64,000 nt of DNA. Origin: Dictyobacter arantiisoli. GTDB lineage: Bacteria > Chloroflexota > Ktedonobacteria > Ktedonobacterales > Ktedonobacteraceae. Positions within the stretch are counted from its first letter, which is position 1; each line of letters begins with the position of its first letter. Below, in pieces: positions 28,519 through 36,057 of this stretch. Both the position numbers and the translations under genes were made by a program. The notes below the pieces were generated by a model. That model did no database searches, was not told the origin of the DNA, and saw only the letters and a list, made by a program, of their open reading frames with translations. The stretch spans positions 1-64,000 of the forward strand of contig NZ_BIXY01000006.1 in the NCBI RefSeq assembly GCF_008326305.1. The letters run 5' to 3'.

Positions 28519-28566
28519 CCTCAGATAATTGTCAAAAAATTACCTCAAATAATTTTCATATTTACA
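28519..28566 (-). repeat. Right terminal inverted repeat
   Basis: The reverse complement begins TGTAAATATGAAAATTATTT, identical to the left end over 32 bases, and resumes identity over the last 12. It lies 62 bases outside the transposase start. Confidence 0.9.
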
Positions 28567-28605
28567 GGCTCGCGCATACCAATGCGATTGAGAGGAGCAA
28601 CATAC

Positions 28606-29324
28606 ATGGACCTTACAGGTCAACGCATCGTCATCATGGGGGAAGCTCAGGAATCGGTCTCGCTACTGCACAGATGCTTGTAGAGGCCGGGGCGGAAGTC
28701 ACTATTACAGGACGAAACCCGGAGAAAATCAATACTGCGGTCGCGCTACTGGGAGAGCGCGCTCACGGCTCAGTCGTAGATGCTGCATCTATTCCGCAAC
28801 TACAAACCTTTTTTCGCGAACACGGGGCCTTTGAACATCTGGTCATTGCTGTGAGTGGCGCTGCAGGCGGTGGAGCATTTCATTCCCTTGATTTGCAGGA
28901 TTTGCGTCACGGTTTCGAGGCGAAGTTCTGGCCACAGATCGCCGTTGCTCAGACCAGCCTGCAAATATTACAACGTGATGGATCGATTACATTCATCACT
29001 GCTGGTTCATCGCGTCAGGCTCTTCCTGGGACAGTTGGCCTGGCGGCGATTAACGGTGCGCTGGATGCCATGATTCCAACGCTCGCCGTAGAACTGCGTC
29101 CCCTGCGCGTCAACGCCGTTTCGCCCGGTATTATCGTCACGCCGTGGTGGGACCGCGTATCGGAAGACTTCCGCAATGACTTCTTCGCGCAATCAGCGGC
29201 TGGCACACCAGTTGGGCGCGTCGGTCAGCCGGAAGATGTCGCGCAGACCATCATTTTCCTCATCCAAAACACCTTCGTGACTGGCAGCATCATCGACTGT
29301 GATGGTGGAGCTCGCCTCTGCTAA
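28606..29324 (+). pseudogene. Short-chain dehydrogenase/reductase, frameshifted
   Basis: It starts at the ATG at 28606 with GAGGAGC upstream, giving MDLTGQRIVIMG. The glycine-rich cofactor loop continues only one frame over (GSSGIGLATAQMLVEAGAEV). A run of five G at 28638-28642 needs a sixth to restore the frame. The rest is a typical SDR (ITGRNPEKINTAVALLGERA, RVNAVSPGIIVTPWWDRVS, GRVGQPEDVAQTIIFLIQNT), ending in DCDGGARLC. The usual catalytic Y-x-x-x-K is not seen: the corresponding region reads GLAAINGAL. So even without the frameshift this would be an atypical SDR. It lies 40 bases beyond the transposon. Confidence 0.8.
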
Positions 29325-29339
29325 GCAGCCATTGTAAGG

Positions 29340-29384
29340 GATGACCACGATGATACGCCAGATGGTAAGGCAATCGTGGTCATC
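29340..29384 (+). terminator. Hairpin after the SDR gene
   Basis: GATGACCACGAT (29340-29351) pairs perfectly with ATCGTGGTCATC (29373-29384), with a 21-base loop, 15 bases after the SDR stop. No U-tract follows. Confidence 0.5.
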
Positions 29385-29445
29385 TCATGATATTTGCCTT
29401 TTTCTTCTGCTAGACACAACGAGTTGGGACCCTGTCACTGTGTAA

Positions 29446-29597
29446 AAAAGCCGTAGCCGCCCTCGTTCTACGGGGGAGTGAAACGCACCTCTTCCCCCAT
29501 GGTGAGCGTCACCCTCTAACCCCTGTTCCTGCCTCGCTTGGAGCGCCTTCGGGGGATGTTTTGCGTACGACTCCACCGTAGAATGGTGGCGGCTACG
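29446..29597 (-). ncRNA. Possible structured RNA or IS200/IS605-type end
   Basis: On the minus strand, 29597-29576 pairs with 29473-29452 (19 of 22 positions: CGTAGCCGCC...TTCTACGG against its complement), enclosing about 100 bases with smaller stems (for example GGTGA-GCG-TCACC). The closing stem is followed by GGCTTTTTT (29451-29443 region), a U-tract. This looks like a structured RNA with its own terminator, or the subterminal hairpins left by an IS200/IS605-like insertion. No protein is convincing here. Confidence 0.4.
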
Positions 29598-29700
29598 TTA
29601 GTTCTCCCCATCCACCCGCACCATGATTTCCCTTTTTCATTTTTGTGCCATTTTCATTTGTAAAAAAGCATAAGATGATCGAAGAAGCCGCCCTTAGAGC

Positions 29701-30055
29701 TTAGCGTTGCACACTCATACGAATGCTCAGCAAGAACGTCAGCAATGCCAACGCCACAAATGCTGCGCTGATCCACCCGAGCGCATTGATTGGAGCAAAT
29801 TGCAGCGCAAAGCCACCGAGAGCTGCCCCTCCGGCAATACCCAGATAGAGTGTTGAGTTATTGGGGCCAGGATCACATTGGCGTGCTCAGGAGCCAGGCC
29901 ACGGAGACGGCGCTGCTGCGTAATAAAAGCGAGCGATCCTAAGGCTCCCCAGATAAAGAGCACGATAAGCGCACTGACTGGATTTGTGTCCGAAAAAGAG
30001 AGTGCTTCTTTTTTCACTCTGATGACACGTGGTCCGCCAACAATGGATTCAGTCC
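29701..30055 (-). pseudogene. MFS transporter C-terminal fragment
   Basis: Only the last third of a major facilitator (sugar/arabinose efflux-like) is present. TNPVSALIVLFIWGALGSLA and FITQQRRLRGLAPEHANVIL lie in one frame. After a frameshift near 29,858 comes NNSTLYLGIAGGAALGGFAL, ending LLTFLLSIRMSVQR and TAA at 29701. Everything before about residue 250 of a normal MFS protein is missing, and the right end meets the cupin promoter region. It is non-functional. Confidence 0.8.
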
Positions 30056-30172
30056 AGCACATCTCTCATGATCCAAAACGCGATCCATTTCGGCTATAAT
30101 GAAAGCGTCAATCGAGAACCAACCGTAGCTTTCGACTTACTTCAATTCACGACTAAAGAAAGAAGGATGGGT

Positions 30173-30532
30173 ATGTCAACGATGCAGATCAAGAGTTTGA
30201 ACACACCAGAGGAAATTAGAACCCTGCCCAAGACCATGGTCGAAGTAATCACCTTTGGTGAGTTATCGCTCATGAAATTAACCTTCCAACCGGGCTGGCG
30301 ATGGTCGGAGCACGTAAAACCCACCGCTGGTACACAAAGTTGTGAGGTACCTCATTTTAACTACGGTCTTTCTGGACGCTTACACGTGCGCATGGATGAT
30401 GGCACGGAGAGTGAAATAGGTCCAGGCGACGTCCAGTTGCTCCCACCAGGGCACGATGCCTGGGTTGTCGGGGATGAACCCTACGTTGGGTTGGACTTCC
30501 AGGGTGGTCATCTCTATGGTAAGCCTTCTTGA
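30173..30532 (+). CDS. Cupin-domain protein
   Basis: A protein of about 119 residues forming a single cupin barrel: FGELSLMKLTFQPGWRWSEH, then HFNYGLSGRLHVRMDDGTES, EIGPGDVQLLPPGHDAWVV. Metal-ligand histidines (EH, H at the two cupin motifs) are partly present. The start is the ATG at 30173, 5 bases after AAGGA; longer in-frame starts (GTG at 30029) run through the promoter region. TATAAT at 30095-30100 may be its -10. Small cupins of this type are often dioxygenases or ligand-binding proteins; no specific function can be assigned. A strong hairpin follows the stop. Confidence 0.8.
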   Translation: MSTMQIKSLNTPEEIRTLPKTMVEVITFGELSLMKLTFQPGWRWSEHVKPTAGTQSCEVPHFNYGLSGRLHVRMDDGTESEIGPGDVQLLPPGHDAWVVGDEPYVGLDFQGGHLYGKPS

Positions 30533-30537
30533 CTCTG

Positions 30538-30600
30538 GCAGTTTAAAAGAGCACCATGGGAAAAACTTTATGCTCTTCCCATGGTGCTCTTTTAAACTGC
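30538..30600. terminator. 25-bp perfect hairpin, bidirectional
   Basis: Bases 30538-30562 pair perfectly with 30576-30600, with a 13-base loop. It lies just after the cupin stop and before the 3' end of the convergent glycosyltransferase gene, so it can terminate both. Confidence 0.75.
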
Positions 30601-30659
30601 TTTCCCGCTTTACTATAAGATAATATGATATCTCTTCACAGAGACACTTCCAGAAATGC

Positions 30660-31928
30660 CTATAGTATCGATCGAAGAACAGAGACTGCATTACCAACAC
30701 CATCTTCAGCCCTGATTTGCTGTCCCAAAATGGCAGCTTTCTTCCGCATCATCTGATCTTCAAGCATCCTATGAATAGCACTGGAAAGCGCATTCACGCT
30801 GAGCTTTTTGACAGGGATAGGATCTGGACCAACTCCCAATGCAGCTACACGCTTTCCCCAAAACAATTGTTCTGAATAGACAGGAGCAAATGGCACGACA
30901 AGAGTTGGAATACCAGCGCGTAAACTGGCTCCAGTCGTACCCGGGCCACCATGATGAATCGCTGCTGCCACACGAGGAAGTAACCAGTCATGAGGAACGC
31001 TTTCAAGCAGTAATACATTTTCAGGGGCCTCTGAAACCATAAGTCCTCCCCAACCAGTAGCCAGTATTGCACGCACGCCAGTTTGTTTGACCGCATCCAA
31101 AACGCACTGGCTTACACGCTCTGTATCCTGACTTCTCATGCTGCCAAAACCAATATAGACAGGAGGTGGCCCTCCTTTTAAAAAGGCAAGCAGTTCGGCT
31201 GTAGGTTGCCACGTCTTTGGCGCAGGCAGAAACCAGAAACCGGTCAGATGGACATGCTCACCCCAATCTGCTGGTTTGGGAAAAGCTATAGGACTGAATG
31301 CATAGAGAAGTGGTCTATCAGTAGCAAGGATAGGAGCGAACATGCTTTTCGTATACAAATCCAGGTGCAGCGTCTGCTGCCTCCATTTGTTTAAAGCTGG
31401 GCGCATTGCCAGACTGCTCAAGCGCTCAAACAGTGTATAAGTGAGCTGATTGTACCAGCAGCCCAGGGGGAGAAGAGGCATTCCAATACACGGAAAGGCA
31501 CGCGTGGGAAGAATATAAGAATGAAGATGTGCCGGAATGGACTGGATACCAAGCTTTTCGGCAATATGGGGAACTGAAAAAGTGCCTATAAATGAATAAA
31601 TAAGCACATCCGCACCTTCCACCAGAGAGGGAAGCGTTTCTCGTAACAAACGCAGGAACGTCTGTCTCGCATTACGGTCCGCGCGGGAAGCGCTCATACC
31701 TTCGGCTATTTCCTGGTCCATCCGATCCATGATTGTCACCAAGTCCCATTCTACGGTGAGACATGGTAAACCCTGCTCTTCGACAAAAGATTTAAAATTG
31801 GCATTGGTCCCTACTGAAATATCAAAACCCGCTTGCTGCAATCCAAGTCCCAAAGCAATATAGGGCTGGATATCGCCTCGTGTTCCCAGAGCCAGGATAC
31901 GTACATGCTTATTCTTCGTAGCTAACAT
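30660..31928 (-). CDS. GT1-family glycosyltransferase (MGT/UGT type)
   Basis: A 422-residue cytoplasmic glycosyltransferase of the GT-B fold. The N-terminus VRILALGTRGDIQPYIALGL is the acceptor-domain start typical of sterol/macrolide glycosyltransferases. The donor-binding part has VYIGFGSM, then VAAAIHHGGPGTTGASLRAG and PTLVVPFAPVYSEQLFWGKR. Such enzymes add a sugar from a nucleotide diphosphate donor to macrolides, sterols or other lipophilic acceptors. Its position 10 kb left of the PKS core, near P450 and exporter genes, makes a tailoring role possible but not certain. No deoxysugar biosynthesis genes are in view. Length is normal. Confidence 0.85.
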   Translation of the reverse strand: MLATKNKHVRILALGTRGDIQPYIALGLGLQQAGFDISVGTNANFKSFVEEQGLPCLTVEWDLVTIMDRMDQEIAEGMSASRADRNARQTFLRLLRETLPSLVEGADVLIYSFIGTFSVPHIAEKLGIQSIPAHLHSYILPTRAFPCIGMPLLPLGCWYNQLTYTLFERLSSLAMRPALNKWRQQTLHLDLYTKSMFAPILATDRPLLYAFSPIAFPKPADWGEHVHLTGFWFLPAPKTWQPTAELLAFLKGGPPPVYIGFGSMRSQDTERVSQCVLDAVKQTGVRAILATGWGGLMVSEAPENVLLLESVPHDWLLPRVAAAIHHGGPGTTGASLRAGIPTLVVPFAPVYSEQLFWGKRVAALGVGPDPIPVKKLSVNALSSAIHRMLEDQMMRKKAAILGQQIRAEDGVGNAVSVLRSIL

Positions 31929-32228
31929 ACCAACTCCTTACTTGATCTAGACACTTAAAAACAGGCTGAATCACTTAGAAGCGCTTGATAATGCTACATA
32001 GATTTCATGCTAATCAAGTATTGCATAGCAAATACGCAATACCCATAGCTGAAAAACAGAGCCTCATTCTCCATGTAAAAAAGGGCGACCTTGACTCTAA
32101 TTTAAATAGCTGGATCGTGTATAAGCTTGTCTAATTTCATTGACTTTAAAATACATTTAGTATATATTTCATAATGGAATATATAAGAATACAGGTGCTG
32201 AGTATACGCCTATTGAGGTAACTATTTG
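31929..32228. promoter_or_regulatory. Divergent intergenic region
   Basis: About 300 AT-rich bases between the glycosyltransferase and LRR genes. No gene, and no promoter clear enough to call. Confidence 0.3.
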
Positions 32229-33302
32229 ATGAACAAGCAAGAGCACGGTAGCGACAAACTCCTTGTTGGGAGACTCCTGAGCGCTTTAAGGGCAAAACCG
32301 AAAGATATTCAATACAATGAAAAAGAAGAACTGATTGCGCTGGATCTCTCTGACCTAGCTCTGAGTGAAATACCTTTTGAAGTAACACAATTCCATAATT
32401 TACAACAACTCTCGCTCTCAGGGAATCGGATCTCTCTGATCCCAACTGAAATTGGACACTTGCATAATCTCCAGGAACTCTTGCTCGATGCCAACCAATT
32501 GCTATCAGTGCCCGCTGAAATTGGACGCTTGCGCAATCTACGGCAACTCTCAATTTCATGGAATCAACTGCTATCAATACCTGCTGAAATTGGACACTTG
32601 CATAATCTCCAGGAACTCTTGCTAACGGGGAATCGCCTACCATCAATACCGGCAACGATAGGGCAGGCGCACAATCTTCAAAAAATCTCGCTGGAGGCCA
32701 ATAGACTGACGGAGCTCCCTATCGAGATCGGACAACTGGGCAATCTTCAGGAACTCTCTCTCTCATGGAACCAGCTCTCCTCCTTGCCTGTTGAAATCGG
32801 ACGTCTGGGCAGCTTGCAAAAACTTTTTTTAGCAAAAAACCGACTGACAGAGCTCCTTATTGAGATCGGGCATCTGAACAATCTTCAGGAACTCTCTCTC
32901 TCATGGAATCAACTCTCATCTTTGCCCATTGAAATCGGGCATCTGAGCAACCTGCGTCAGCTCACATTAATTGGTAATCGATTATCAGCACTCCCCACCG
33001 AGATTGGACAACTGAGCAATCTTCAAGAACTCACCCTCACAGGGAACCAGCTGCTAGCAGTACCAACTGAAATCGGGCTCCTGAGCAACTTGCAAGAGCT
33101 TTCGCTCTACGGAAATAAGTTAACATCAATACCAATAGAGATTGGAGATTGCTTAAATCTCCGAGAACTCGCTCTGGACAAAAACCAGCTGCTATCGATA
33201 CCAGCCGAGATTGGACGCTTGAAGCATTTAGAACGGCTTTCGCTCACCGGGAACCGGCTTCTAGCGATACCAACCGGCCTAAGCCATATAGCAAAGTTAT
33301 AA
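32229..33302 (+). CDS. Leucine-rich-repeat protein
   Basis: A 357-residue protein made almost wholly of about thirteen 23-residue leucine-rich repeats of the plant-PIRL/bacterial type (consensus LPxEIGxLxNLQELSLxxNxL). A short 40-residue polar leader precedes them. There is no signal peptide, kinase or GTPase (Roc) domain, so it is likely an intracellular protein-binding scaffold. The ATG at 32229 is preferred over the TTG just before it. GAGG lies about 10 bases upstream. The DNA repeats share a 69-base period and some segments are nearly identical (LQELSLSWNQLSSLP occurs twice), suggesting recent duplication. Its partner is unknown. Confidence 0.85.
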   Translation: MNKQEHGSDKLLVGRLLSALRAKPKDIQYNEKEELIALDLSDLALSEIPFEVTQFHNLQQLSLSGNRISLIPTEIGHLHNLQELLLDANQLLSVPAEIGRLRNLRQLSISWNQLLSIPAEIGHLHNLQELLLTGNRLPSIPATIGQAHNLQKISLEANRLTELPIEIGQLGNLQELSLSWNQLSSLPVEIGRLGSLQKLFLAKNRLTELLIEIGHLNNLQELSLSWNQLSSLPIEIGHLSNLRQLTLIGNRLSALPTEIGQLSNLQELTLTGNQLLAVPTEIGLLSNLQELSLYGNKLTSIPIEIGDCLNLRELALDKNQLLSIPAEIGRLKHLERLSLTGNRLLAIPTGLSHIAKL

Positions 33303-33344
33303 GCAGAGCAGAAGATACTTGAGCATCCGAGTAACTTGCAACAA

Positions 33345-33395
33345 TGCGCCCGTTCCCCGGCTATGGAAATTCTGGAAACCGGAGAAACGGGCGCA
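33345..33395 (+). terminator. Hairpin after the LRR gene
   Basis: TGCGCCCGTT (33345-33354) pairs with AACGGGCGCA (33386-33395), with further pairing inside (CCGG/CCGG). It lies between convergent genes. Confidence 0.5.
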
Positions 33396-33481
33396 AATTG
33401 TTTCATACATGAAAGGTAGGCAATGAGCCAGCTCACTATCCATCCATCCTCATTGTCCTCCCCTGTCCATGCAGCCAGAAA

Positions 33482-35842
33482 TTAGTGGATGGTGGCACAA
33501 TCATATAACACTGGTTTTCCACTGGCGGGATCTCCAGTATCAGATTTTGAACGCCCCCACTGGTCCGCTGTAACAACTGTGCAGTTACGACTCACCCAGT
33601 TAAGCAATTGGTAATTTGCGTTGTTCGCCTGTACTTGCTCTAATTCCTTCATAACAGTTCTCAGGCGCGGTGTCAATTGATCAATCTGGGTAGAAGAGAG
33701 AAAAAACGATGATAGCCAGAAGTAACGTACCCGTCCACTGGCAATCTGCTGCTTGAGTTTATTCACAGTGAATATCTCATCATTACCATTGAAACCTCCC
33801 AGTGGCATAACATTCCTTCCACTCTGTAATACAAAAGGGGCCGCTGCCAGTGAGGTTGAAGTGGCTACCATGTCGTGCTGACTTTCCTGATGCGTCTCCA
33901 GATAGTTTACCAGTTGCGGATCAACCTGCGCATAATCTACGACACCTTGCAATAACAAGATAAAAGGATCGCTCGCAGCGGAACGCGCAGGACCAGCAAC
34001 CGGAACGAGACCATTGGCAGGATGTTGTATCGTTGACACAGACCACAGTGTAGGGGCAAGCAATATTGTAATGATTCCTGATGCAAAAACAATTCCGGAG
34101 AAGGCTATATGGGCTCCTGGAAGTTGCCAGCCTGGTTTCAGAGGAGCCGCTCCTGCTACAACTTCAGGCTCTTGCTGAAACACCTGTGCCGGTCGAGCCA
34201 AACGGAACCAGACAAGAAGAATAACGACGATCAACAAGACCGCTACAATAATTGGAGTTAACCAATAGTTATAGCTAGCAAAAGGTGCAATGAGAAACGC
34301 ATGAAGCAATGCCGTGAGCGCAAACCCGAACGGCAACAACCACCCTCGCCATCCCGGCTTCCGATATGCATGCCAGAGCTCGATAATCCCAATGCTTGCG
34401 AGGGCCGCTATCGATGGCGCAAGGACCACAAGATAATATGATTGCACAAGCACGTCCAGGGTGAAAAAAATCGCCTGAATGATAAACCAGGCCCCCCAGA
34501 AAATAAATGCTTGCTGCTGCCTCGATAGACGCTTGACATGCACGCCTTTCTCTGTTGACACCTCACGCTTTTGCCAGATGAAAGCAAACAAACCGATTAC
34601 GGCCAATGGCAACAGCCAGCTCACCTGATCCCCCAGGGTTGTGAGCAGGCGTAATGGTCCACCAGCCAGGACATATAACTTTCCAATAATATTTGCACTA
34701 CTCGATGAGCTGCTCACACCAGAAATCAAAAGACCGAGAATTGCGCCCAGAGGACGCTCAACTCCGTTGTTACCAAGACCAAGCCCAACCTCTGTATCAT
34801 TTCCACTTGAGCCAACATAGGGTCTCTGACTGGCAGGAAAGCTATCAACAATGAATGACCACGAAAACGAGACGACTGCGATTACCAGAATAGCTAGCAC
34901 AATATGTGCTAACCGCACTCGTCGCCGCTTCGGAGCAGCCCGCAAGTAGAGGAGAATAAATGCAGGCAGTACCAGATACGCCTCCATCATCTTAATATTG
35001 AAGCCTAATCCTAAAATAACTGCGCTCGTCAGCAACCAACCCAGGCTGCCTTTTTCCGCCGCCTTAATCAATGCCCATGACGCAAGCAAGATATCCAGTG
35101 TGAGTAAACCATCCATGGTTGTCGCACGACTGGCGACTACACTCACTGGCATAAGCGCCAGGAACAATGCTGCAATTAATCCGGCAGGTACTCCAAATGC
35201 ACGTTTGACTAGATGATAGAGCACTGCCACGGATGCAATTCCTGCCAGCGCGAGCGGCAACATCAAACTCACACCACTAAATCTAAATATCTTTACACTC
35301 ACTACCTGCAACCACAATGAGATCGGGGGTTTATCCATAGCAATAAAGCCACCCGGCTCAAATGAGACAAAAAAGAAATTATGCCAGCTCATTGACATAC
35401 TTTTCACGGTCGCTGCGTAGTAGATGTTACCAAGATTATTTTGTGAGATCTGACAGAAATAGAAAAATGCGGAGAGAAAAAGAATACCCAATAATGCTAG
35501 ATTCGACCAATGTGTCAAAACGCTATTTGCCTGCTTCTGATCTTCTAGCCCTGAAGAAACTTCTGCATTCTGGCGTTGCTTCTTCCAGCGCAGAATAGGC
35601 CTGGATACAAACTGTTCATTGATCAGAAACACAAGCGTCAACTCCACCGCAACGAGAAAACTGCCCAATACCTGTGGTGAGTCCCAGGAGTATACTGTAC
35701 TCACCGCAATCAGTCCACACAACAGGCCAATTACAGCTCCTGCCGCTGTCAAAATACCAATGATATCAATACGTGGCGACTCGCTATTCTCTGGGATTTG
35801 TTGGCCTGGAGCAGGCACGCTGGGGGATTCCGATTCACTCAC
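33482..35842 (-). CDS. GT39-like membrane glycosyltransferase (ArnT/YkcB type)
   Basis: A 786-residue membrane protein of the ArnT/PMT family (GT-C fold). There is a Pro-rich cytoplasmic N-terminus, then about 12-13 transmembrane helices. The first extracytoplasmic loop after the second or third helix holds the motif region QNNLGNIYYAATVKSMSMSW and the conserved FEPGGFIAMDKPPISLWLQ (Asp/Lys-Pro-Pro). A soluble C-terminal domain of about 150 residues follows, ending in a Cys-containing tail. Such enzymes transfer sugars or arabinose-like units from lipid carriers to envelope acceptors. The start is a GTG at 35842 with AGAGGTG just upstream. It is a long single gene with no obvious operon partner. 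Confidence 0.85.
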   Translation of the reverse strand: MSESESPSVPAPGQQIPENSESPRIDIIGILTAAGAVIGLLCGLIAVSTVYSWDSPQVLGSFLVAVELTLVFLINEQFVSRPILRWKKQRQNAEVSSGLEDQKQANSVLTHWSNLALLGILFLSAFFYFCQISQNNLGNIYYAATVKSMSMSWHNFFFVSFEPGGFIAMDKPPISLWLQVVSVKIFRFSGVSLMLPLALAGIASVAVLYHLVKRAFGVPAGLIAALFLALMPVSVVASRATTMDGLLTLDILLASWALIKAAEKGSLGWLLTSAVILGLGFNIKMMEAYLVLPAFILLYLRAAPKRRRVRLAHIVLAILVIAVVSFSWSFIVDSFPASQRPYVGSSGNDTEVGLGLGNNGVERPLGAILGLLISGVSSSSSSANIIGKLYVLAGGPLRLLTTLGDQVSWLLPLAVIGLFAFIWQKREVSTEKGVHVKRLSRQQQAFIFWGAWFIIQAIFFTLDVLVQSYYLVVLAPSIAALASIGIIELWHAYRKPGWRGWLLPFGFALTALLHAFLIAPFASYNYWLTPIIVAVLLIVVILLVWFRLARPAQVFQQEPEVVAGAAPLKPGWQLPGAHIAFSGIVFASGIITILLAPTLWSVSTIQHPANGLVPVAGPARSAASDPFILLLQGVVDYAQVDPQLVNYLETHQESQHDMVATSTSLAAAPFVLQSGRNVMPLGGFNGNDEIFTVNKLKQQIASGRVRYFWLSSFFLSSTQIDQLTPRLRTVMKELEQVQANNANYQLLNWVSRNCTVVTADQWGRSKSDTGDPASGKPVLYDCATIH

Positions 35843-35983
35843 ATAACACCTCTTTCTTCATTCAAAAAGGGCGGATTTACTATTTTCATGCAACCATCCG
35901 GCTCTTTTGTTGTTTATAAAGTAATTGCCCACCTGAAGCAGCAGCATTACTCAGGAGATGCATATGCACCCAACCTGATATAA

Positions 35984-36035
35984 GCGCACACCATTCTAAT
36001 CTTGATAGGTGAAGAGATTAGAATGGTGTGCGCTG
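35984..36035. terminator. 20-bp perfect hairpin after the first P450 gene
   Basis: Bases 35984-36003 pair perfectly with 36016-36035, with a 12-base loop, 23 bases beyond the P450 stop (minus strand). There is no U-tract on the minus strand side. Confidence 0.6.
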
Positions 36036-36057
36036 TTTCTACATCATAGAGATAAAC

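Larger units (their letters stand above)
23092..28566. mobile_element. Tn5053/Tn402-like transposon with passenger operon
   Basis: A 5,475-bp element bounded by inverted repeats (23092-23139 and 28519-28566) that match at 45 of 48 positions and begin TGTA. Each end holds two related binding-site-like motifs (ATTTGAGGTAATTTT and ATCTGAGG). Inside are a serine resolvase near the left end, and a TniB-like ATPase and TniA-like transposase reading inward from the right end. Between them lies a plus-strand passenger operon: ArsR, SRPBCC, DUF1579-like and DUF998-like. No TniQ-like gene is seen. The five bases outside the ends (TATGA and GGCTC) do not match, so there is no target duplication. The transposase has lost its middle, so the element is probably immobile. 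Confidence 0.85.

Noticed and set aside
23092-28566. Reading the region as an ordinary IS or as a CRISPR-associated Tn7-like element
   Set aside because: There is no TnsA/TnsB/TniQ/Cas gene and no repeat-spacer array. The content fits a Tn5053-type element instead.
32146-32655. A 169-codon minus-strand frame with repeats (ASVQFQ)
   Set aside because: It is the antisense shadow of the LRR repeats and has no independent ribosome-binding site or homology.
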